Shown here: piece by piece, positions 8,664 to 14,176 of the stretch
How the letters are laid out: every line of letters starts with the position of its first letter
Position numbering within the stretch: the stretch's first letter is position 1
NCBI GenBank assembly: GCA_016938535.1
Contig: JAFGUL010000031.1
Coordinates: 1-14,176, forward strand
From: Candidatus Delongbacteria bacterium
Lineage (GTDB): Bacteria; Delongbacteria; UBA4055
Length of the DNA: 14,176 bases
Reading direction: 5' to 3'
Notes under the pieces: model-generated
Database searches by the model: none
What the model was told of the DNA's origin: nothing
Seen by the model: only the letters and a program-made list of their open reading frames with translations
Position numbers and translations under genes: made by a program

Positions 8664-11600
8664 TTAGTTTTCAAGTTGCCTGAAATATTTTTTTATTTTT
8701 ATCTTGTATTCATTGGAGTAACCGTCTTTAAGTGTTCTTATAAGCATTTCCTTAAGATCGTTCTCATTCTTAATATTTATTTTCCCCGGATCAAGTGCTC
8801 TCAGGTCTCCGGTCCGGCTTTCCCTTTTGTTGTCCAGCTTTTCTCTTTTCAGCGACTCAACTGCGTCCAGAAGTTTCTCTAGGACCCGATCCTGCTTTGA
8901 GAGAAGAGATTCATCAAGCCTCTTGTCCTTAAGCTGATCTTCGATCTCTTTCATATCTGAACCGATATTGCCTAATTTCTTCCCCAACCCGTTACCCTGA
9001 GCGGAGGGCGTTCCGTTCTCCCCGGAGACAGGTGTCCCTGAATTCCCTCTGGCGCCGCTGTTTCCGGGCGAACCGCTTCCCGCATTGCCCTGCTGCCCTT
9101 CGATCCCGTCCCCGGGGGCTCCTTCGCTTCCGGGCTCACCCTGCTCGCCCGGACTTTTCATTCCCGACTGCATTTTCATGAGAGCATCATAGAGCTGAGC
9201 CTGTTCCTGCGCCAGCCTGTTCATCATTTCCTGCATCTGCGTCATTCCCGCGCCCTGAGAGGAAGACATCGACTGTGACGTTTTACTGTTAAGTTCAGCC
9301 TGTTTTCTGGCCATCTCCTCCATTTTCTTCAGCATCTCTTCAAGACCAGACGGCGATTCGGCTGATCTAAGTTCTTCTATCGCTTCGTTCAGCATCACTG
9401 CGAGATTATTTATGCTGCCCATAAGCACCGCATTCGTTTCGTAAGTGAAAGAGAACTGCCTGTTGTTGAAAACCACGGATGTGCTGCGGAAAAGCTCTTC
9501 TATCCTGCCGATCTGAGCTATGACAGTTTTATCTATAAAAAAAGTTCTCTTGGATATTTCAAATATTTTAACTGCAGCGGTCTCAAGCGAAGATCCTATC
9601 CTTGCATAATCCCGAATTAACTTAGAGGCATGCCCGGAATCTGAAGGAATGTCTTTAGAGAAATTCTTTATATTTTCCAGCTCATCGGATACAGCTATCA
9701 GGTCAGAAATAACAGAATTCAGTTCTTTTACTAACTTTTCTTTCTCTTCATCCATCATTTTGTTCTTAATTCCCTCAATATCTTCCTTAATATCCAGCAG
9801 TTTGGATGAAATTTCATTTCCCGTTTTCCTGGCTTCAGTAAATTCCGATGAATACATCTGAGACCGGATTTCTGAGAAATTTTCCTCAAGATCTATTTCT
9901 TCCGCCTTTTGTTTGACGCTGTCGATACCCAAACCTTCCATACTCTCGGATGAAGATTGAAGTTCCTTTTTAAAGAACTCGAAAGACTTCTCGACAGATG
10001 CTTCTTTTTTTAACATTTCCTGAGCTGAAAATTCAGTCAGATCTAGATTTATCTCGTTTTGTTCTGATATCATGAGATCGAGCTGCTTTAAAAGCTTATC
10101 AAGTAGATATTCGTTCTTAATCTGTTCCAGTATTTCTATAGTCTTTTCGAGATCGTTCCTGAATTTCTGCTGGTTTTTTTCAAAATCCTTCAGGAGTTCT
10201 GCGTATGATGCTTTATCGAATTTCTCATCATTTGAAAGTTCGGAAAGATCTTTAAGCTTTTCTTTAATATCCTTTGAGAACATTTCGTCAACGAGCTGCT
10301 GAAGTTTCATATACTTTTTCATCGTTTCATCACTCAGAACAGAATTTTCATCAAGCATGGAGATATTCTTTTCTATCTCAGATTCAAGATCCTCGAGGTT
10401 CCTTTTCATCTTTTCCTGTTCCTGAAGTATCTGATCAAGCCTGTTTTTGTCTTCCCAGTTAAGTTCCCTGTTCTTTTTCAATTTCTCTGAAATATCGTCG
10501 ATCGATTCAAGAATATCTTTATTCCTTTCGAGTTCTGAATTTAATATTTTATCCTGTTCTTCGTAGTTTTTTTCAGTCTTGGTAAGCAGCTGCTCTATCG
10601 AGGGAAGTATTACAGTTCTTACCTGTGAATCTGTGTATTTAGGTCCGGAAATATCATCGTTGTCAAATATTCTCAGGAAAAGCTCCACCTTATCCTCGGG
10701 CAGCAAATTCAGACCGCTGCACGGTTCGTAACTGTTTACTACTGAAACCCCTTCTTTATCTCCGGCATTTTCAAGCCTTCTGACAACATAATCCGACTTC
10801 TCTGATCTGCCGGTGAACCTGTTAAAGGATACTTTTCTCATATGAAGCTCTATTCTGCTTACCTCGAAATCGTCGGTCCCGGTAGCGAAAACAGGAATAT
10901 TCATATCTTCTTTCAGGAGCATTCCATCTTCGGGATATATCAGATTAATGAACGGATACTCATCGTTCAATACTTCCAGCTTATGAATAACCGGAGACAA
11001 ATTAGTAAGAGTATTCCCTTCAAAAGTACTCCTGTAAAGAGAAAAATGGAATTCGGATCCTGATTTTAGGCGAATATTAGAAGAAAACTCTGTTTCAGAA
11101 TTCTTTTCCATTAAAATTCTCTCACCTGTTTTGAAAACGACTAGTACTGAATCGGCTCCCAAAGGATCTGATTTCAGATTTAAACTCAATACGGAGCCCT
11201 TATACCCTGTAATTTCGGTGAACGATCTGTCATATTCTTTAACTTCAAGCCTCGTATATGCTGGCGATTTCAATCGTGCGTAAAGCTCATCCGCATGAGG
11301 TCTCTTCAAAACTACGACCCTGCATGTGTCCGACCTGGTCTCTTCCGATTCAAAAAAACAGATAAGATCATTTACGGCCGGCTCTCTGAAAACGAATCTG
11401 TCACTGCCGTCATTTGCTATTATGGAAGAGAGTTCGTTTCCGCTTTGCGTTATTACTTTTTTTAACGTCACAATTTCAGGGACAGATCCTGAAGAACTGC
11501 ATATGATCTCCAGAGTATCGGATTCAGGTATGTACAATTCCGTTTTGCCGATATGAAGCGAATGACTGGGAGGCAGTGAAAAATCACTTTTATATTTCAC

Positions 11601-12149
11601 AATCCGATCGAAAGCAGAACCTGCCGTACCTGAAAATAAAATTATTGAAAAAAGAACAAACGAAATAAATAATCTTTTATATTCACTTTTACGGCTTTTC
11701 ATGTCAAAAAAACCGGGAATTTCAGCATTAGCTCTGAAATGTCCGTAAATATCTTCAACTGCCGCCGCCGCGATATCGTTTGTTCGTCCTATCCTGACAA
11801 GATCATAGAGCATGAGTAACTTCATATTCCTGTAATTCTTATCTATTTCAGATATGACAGATCTTTTCTGATAAGTATATTTTCCGTAATAATTTACAGC
11901 GGTTTTTATTAAAGCGGCTGTGAATACTGAAAGCGATGCCATGAACATAAAAAATAATATTTTCCTTCCTGAAGTATCAAATCTATAGCTGATCTCTATA
12001 ATTACAACAAGCGCAGTGAAGGACGACAGGATCAATGTGTATAGAGAGATATCGCTGAAAAACCTGCCGGCACATTTCCTTAAAGCCATTCCTGAAAGTT
12101 TCCGGTCGCAGTTTAACAGTATGTCCTTCTCACAGTGATCATTCTTCAT
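8664..12149 (-). CDS. Large membrane-anchored coiled-coil protein, DUF4175-type
   Basis: The 1161-residue protein has membrane segments at about 34-53, 63-82 and 160-178, followed by a long, probably extracytoplasmic region. Residues about 185-515 resemble the beta-rich part of DUF4175 proteins: SPAYTRLEV (295-303) matches the usual PPAYT motif, DDFEVSRIEL (426-435) the DDFGL motif, and DNDDISGPKYTDS (496-508) the Dn-GP-S segment. From about 515 to 790 it is rich in Glu, Lys and Leu with heptad-like spacing, implying coiled coil, with more helix to about 1000. A Gly-X-Y-like tract follows (1001-1056), and the C-terminus ends in YSNEYKIKIKKYFRQLEN, like the terminal YF-L motif of this family. 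The molecular function is unknown; such genes are typical of FCB-type bacteria. The ATG at 12147-12149 has AGGAAG six bases upstream and overlaps the TPR gene by 11 bases, suggesting coupled translation. Confidence 0.85.
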   Translation of the reverse strand: MKNDHCEKDILLNCDRKLSGMALRKCAGRFFSDISLYTLILSSFTALVVIIEISYRFDTSGRKILFFMFMASLSVFTAALIKTAVNYYGKYTYQKRSVISEIDKNYRNMKLLMLYDLVRIGRTNDIAAAAVEDIYGHFRANAEIPGFFDMKSRKSEYKRLFISFVLFSIILFSGTAGSAFDRIVKYKSDFSLPPSHSLHIGKTELYIPESDTLEIICSSSGSVPEIVTLKKVITQSGNELSSIIANDGSDRFVFREPAVNDLICFFESEETRSDTCRVVVLKRPHADELYARLKSPAYTRLEVKEYDRSFTEITGYKGSVLSLNLKSDPLGADSVLVVFKTGERILMEKNSETEFSSNIRLKSGSEFHFSLYRSTFEGNTLTNLSPVIHKLEVLNDEYPFINLIYPEDGMLLKEDMNIPVFATGTDDFEVSRIELHMRKVSFNRFTGRSEKSDYVVRRLENAGDKEGVSVVNSYEPCSGLNLLPEDKVELFLRIFDNDDISGPKYTDSQVRTVILPSIEQLLTKTEKNYEEQDKILNSELERNKDILESIDDISEKLKKNRELNWEDKNRLDQILQEQEKMKRNLEDLESEIEKNISMLDENSVLSDETMKKYMKLQQLVDEMFSKDIKEKLKDLSELSNDEKFDKASYAELLKDFEKNQQKFRNDLEKTIEILEQIKNEYLLDKLLKQLDLMISEQNEINLDLTEFSAQEMLKKEASVEKSFEFFKKELQSSSESMEGLGIDSVKQKAEEIDLEENFSEIRSQMYSSEFTEARKTGNEISSKLLDIKEDIEGIKNKMMDEEKEKLVKELNSVISDLIAVSDELENIKNFSKDIPSDSGHASKLIRDYARIGSSLETAAVKIFEISKRTFFIDKTVIAQIGRIEELFRSTSVVFNNRQFSFTYETNAVLMGSINNLAVMLNEAIEELRSAESPSGLEEMLKKMEEMARKQAELNSKTSQSMSSSQGAGMTQMQEMMNRLAQEQAQLYDALMKMQSGMKSPGEQGEPGSEGAPGDGIEGQQGNAGSGSPGNSGARGNSGTPVSGENGTPSAQGNGLGKKLGNIGSDMKEIEDQLKDKRLDESLLSKQDRVLEKLLDAVESLKREKLDNKRESRTGDLRALDPGKINIKNENDLKEMLIRTLKDGYSNEYKIKIKKYFRQLEN
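8982..9149 (-). repeat. Gly-X-Y collagen-like low-complexity tract inside the DUF4175-type gene
   Basis: These 56 codons encode residues 1001-1056, beginning GEQGEPGSEGAPGDG and ending GNGLG. Gly recurs about every third residue, with Pro, Ser, Asn and Glu between, although the register slips several times (for example at GDGIEG and GTPVSGENG). The stretch is noticeably richer in G and C than the flanking coding sequence. Gln/Gly- or Gly-rich segments are common at this place in DUF4175 proteins, so it is more likely a flexible linker than a true triple helix. Confidence 0.8.
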
Positions 12150-14176
12150 GTCTGTCTTCCTGCTGCTTACCCTCGATCTTTTCTATTACTTCGATGCAGT
12201 ATTTGTATTCCGGGTAATTCGTCGAAAGTTTCTCGAATTCTTTTTTAGCCGATCTGAAACACCCGACAGCCCTATAATTCTGCTCTGAATCGAGATATAC
12301 CTGACCCAGATTGAAATTCACGACAGCTTTATAGAACGGTAGTTCATGATTGCCTAGAAACTGTATAATATTGGACATGTCTTTTATCCCGTTGTCAAGA
12401 TCACCCGCATAGCATCTTATCTTATTGTATAATATAAGCAATTTGAAATTCAGTATCTTCTCATTCTCGAGCAGCTGACTGTTCTGAAAATACAGAGCGT
12501 AAGCTTCACCTATACAGCCCATTGTTTTATTTATATCCTTCATCTTCTCGTAAACAAGCGTAAGAACAATTCTGTATCTGATCCTTACTTTGAGGTCCAT
12601 GAATCCGTCAACGGTCTTTTTTATCTTCAGAAGAGATTTCAGAGCTTTCTTATATTTTCCTGTCCAGATTAATATAAGGCTCTCACAGATCGAGTACGAT
12701 ACTATAAAGCGTATATTCCCTCTGCTGTAATATTGTTTTGATATTTCCAGTATTTTCTGGGCATCCGGGAGCCTCTGCTGCCTGATCAGGATCTTACATT
12801 TAAGAAACATCGATTCTGTCAGTTTAACATTTCTTTTTAGAAGTGACCTTATGTCTATCGACTTATCTACGCTCTGTATAGCCGGTTCAAGCTTTCCTGT
12901 GGTGTAGTAGTAAACGGCTCTTCCGTAAAATATATCGCTTGTAAGATCCGCTATGCTTATATCCTCAGGTTTTTCAACTCCGCAGTTTATAAGACTGATG
13001 GCATCGCTGAAATTCATGCTGTTCATTTTTGATTCGGAGAGTCTCTGTGAAGACTGCACTTCGAAAGAAATGTTATTTTCGTCCTTTGCGAGAGTATTGC
13101 ATTCTGCATAATACTTTATAGCATTATCTCTGTCCATCAGGCTGCGGTAAATATCACCGAGGCTCAAGTATCCTTCCAGAATATCCTCAGATTCGTTGTA
13201 TTTTTTAAAAGTCTCAAAATATGTATTCATATCATTAAGTACATTTTTAAGCCTTCCCAAAATCATCTTTATCCGGCAGATTTTAAAGACCGTTCTGGCT
13301 TCAAGAAGATCTCTTTTACCTTTCCTGTATATAGTAAGTGCTTTATTGAGATAACGTAAAGCTTTCGAGTAAATTCCTTCATTGCTGTTGTAATCCGCAA
13401 GCCATACTAGATATGCAGCCTTGACTTCCTTTGGATAACTGTTCCTTATTTTGAATGAAGTAAGCCATTTTCTTGTTGAATCCAGATAATCGTACCTTCC
13501 TGCTTTTGACGAACAGTCATATTTGATCAGCTGTATTTTAAGTTTATTGATCTCTGTCATCTCGTGAGATTCATCCTCGAATTTGACGAGCTGATCGAGA
13601 ACGGCGTCGTAGTTACCGAGATCTGACTGATGCTGGATCATTGTGAGGAAAGTATTGACCTTCTTTACGGGATCGGTTTTCTCGTCGATCGCGCCGTATA
13701 GTCTTTTCAGGTTAGTGACAGCGAACTCAAGGTTGTTCTCCTCGATAGATTTATTTACCGACTTCTCAAGGAGTTCGACAGACTTTTCTTTTCTGTCGCT
13801 TCTGAAATAATAATCTGTAAGAGCATAAATATTATCGGAAGTAACACCCTGCTTCTCTTCAATGAGCTCAGCAGTTGTTTTGCTCCATAAAGCATAATCG
13901 TCCTTATTAAAATCTTTTATCACGGCATTCGAAAAAAGCCTCTTGGCGAGATAATATCTGTATCCGTCATAATATTTGATTTTTTCCACAACCTCCGAAT
14001 CTGTAAGTTTATGAAGAAATTTCAATACTATCTGGCTATTGATCATCGTGACTTTGGATATTACATCAATCATATTCATCGGGGCCGGCCTGCTGAGAAT
14101 TACAAGCTCTTTCACAATAGCCTGTTCAATATTTGAGAATCTTTTAAAATTGTTGTATGTTATGTCTCTCAGACCG
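12139..14176 (-). CDS. TPR-repeat protein, partial: C-terminal part of a larger regulator (N-terminus beyond right edge)
   Basis: The frame is open to the right edge. A GTG at 14113-14115 could serve as a start, but it has no good ribosome site and 20 further coding residues precede it (GLRDITYNNFKRFSNIEQAI), so the gene almost certainly begins outside the window. The first 80 visible residues look like a winged-helix segment (SKVTMINSQIVLKFLHKLTDSEVVEKI, then DGYRYYLAKRLF), as found at the end of STAND/AAA ATPase modules. The remaining roughly 580 residues are helical repeats with TPR-like spacing, for example YSKALRYLNKALTIYRKGKRD, EGYLSLGDIYRSLMDRDNAIKYY, and AVVNFNLGQVYLDSEQNYRAVGCFRSA near the C-terminus. 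The whole protein may be a kinase-ATPase-TPR or LuxR/MalT-like regulator, but its signalling domain cannot be seen. The TGA stop lies inside the next gene's first codons. Confidence 0.85.
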   Translation of the reverse strand, partial: GLRDITYNNFKRFSNIEQAIVKELVILSRPAPMNMIDVISKVTMINSQIVLKFLHKLTDSEVVEKIKYYDGYRYYLAKRLFSNAVIKDFNKDDYALWSKTTAELIEEKQGVTSDNIYALTDYYFRSDRKEKSVELLEKSVNKSIEENNLEFAVTNLKRLYGAIDEKTDPVKKVNTFLTMIQHQSDLGNYDAVLDQLVKFEDESHEMTEINKLKIQLIKYDCSSKAGRYDYLDSTRKWLTSFKIRNSYPKEVKAAYLVWLADYNSNEGIYSKALRYLNKALTIYRKGKRDLLEARTVFKICRIKMILGRLKNVLNDMNTYFETFKKYNESEDILEGYLSLGDIYRSLMDRDNAIKYYAECNTLAKDENNISFEVQSSQRLSESKMNSMNFSDAISLINCGVEKPEDISIADLTSDIFYGRAVYYYTTGKLEPAIQSVDKSIDIRSLLKRNVKLTESMFLKCKILIRQQRLPDAQKILEISKQYYSRGNIRFIVSYSICESLILIWTGKYKKALKSLLKIKKTVDGFMDLKVRIRYRIVLTLVYEKMKDINKTMGCIGEAYALYFQNSQLLENEKILNFKLLILYNKIRCYAGDLDNGIKDMSNIIQFLGNHELPFYKAVVNFNLGQVYLDSEQNYRAVGCFRSAKKEFEKLSTNYPEYKYCIEVIEKIEGKQQEDRHEE

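Noticed and set aside
8654..8666. T/A-rich run between the DUF4175-type gene and the nucleotidase-like gene as a terminator
   Set aside because: There is no stem preceding it, and the run is part of the ribosome-site region of the next gene.

Overview
The window is a compact block of bacterial chromosome in which every supportable gene reads on the minus strand, so transcription runs from the right end to the left. Eight genes are visible: six or seven look complete, and those at both edges are cut off. From the TPR gene (right) to enolase, adjacent genes either overlap (by 11, 8, 4 and about 44 bases) or are separated by only 14 to 17 bases. No terminator-like hairpin or obvious promoter lies between them, which suggests one long transcription unit. 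Base composition is moderately AT-rich with frequent ATA and AGA/AGG codons, and most genes have clear GGAGG-type ribosome sites.

In transcription order: (1) the C-terminal part of a large TPR protein, whose first visible residues resemble the winged-helix end of a STAND/AAA ATPase or kinase-ATPase regulator; (2) a 1161-residue membrane-anchored coiled-coil protein of the DUF4175 type with a Gly-X-Y tract near its C-terminus; (3) a lipoprotein with the two-domain layout of UshA-type 5'-nucleotidases but with its metal-binding motifs lost; (4) a hybrid sensor histidine kinase (two membrane segments, HAMP, PAS, HisKA, HATPase and a receiver domain) that starts at TTG; (5) lipoyl synthase LipA; (6) a divergent McsB-like ATP:guanido phosphotransferase homologue that lacks the catalytic Cys and Glu; (7) a CvpA-family membrane protein with an acidic tail; (8) enolase; and (9) the start of a probable lipoprotein that runs off the left edge and has no normal start codon in its frame. 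Counting both partial genes this makes nine reading frames.

The organism looks like an uncultured, Gram-negative-type bacterium, because it encodes lipoproteins and a UshA-like exported protein. The DUF4175-type protein together with large TPR regulators is reminiscent of the FCB superphylum (Chlorobi, Cloacimonadota, Delongbacteria-like lineages). This placement is an inference from gene style, not from a marker-gene comparison.

Functionally the block mixes housekeeping enzymes (enolase for glycolysis, LipA for lipoate cofactor) with envelope and sensing genes (hybrid kinase, lipoproteins, DUF4175-type protein, CvpA). The most unusual aspect is that two neighbouring-operon members, the McsB-like protein and the nucleotidase-like lipoprotein, retain their folds by sequence but have lost the residues their families use for catalysis. 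They may act as ligand-binding or scaffolding proteins. I see no RNA genes, insertion sequences, CRISPR arrays or phage genes.
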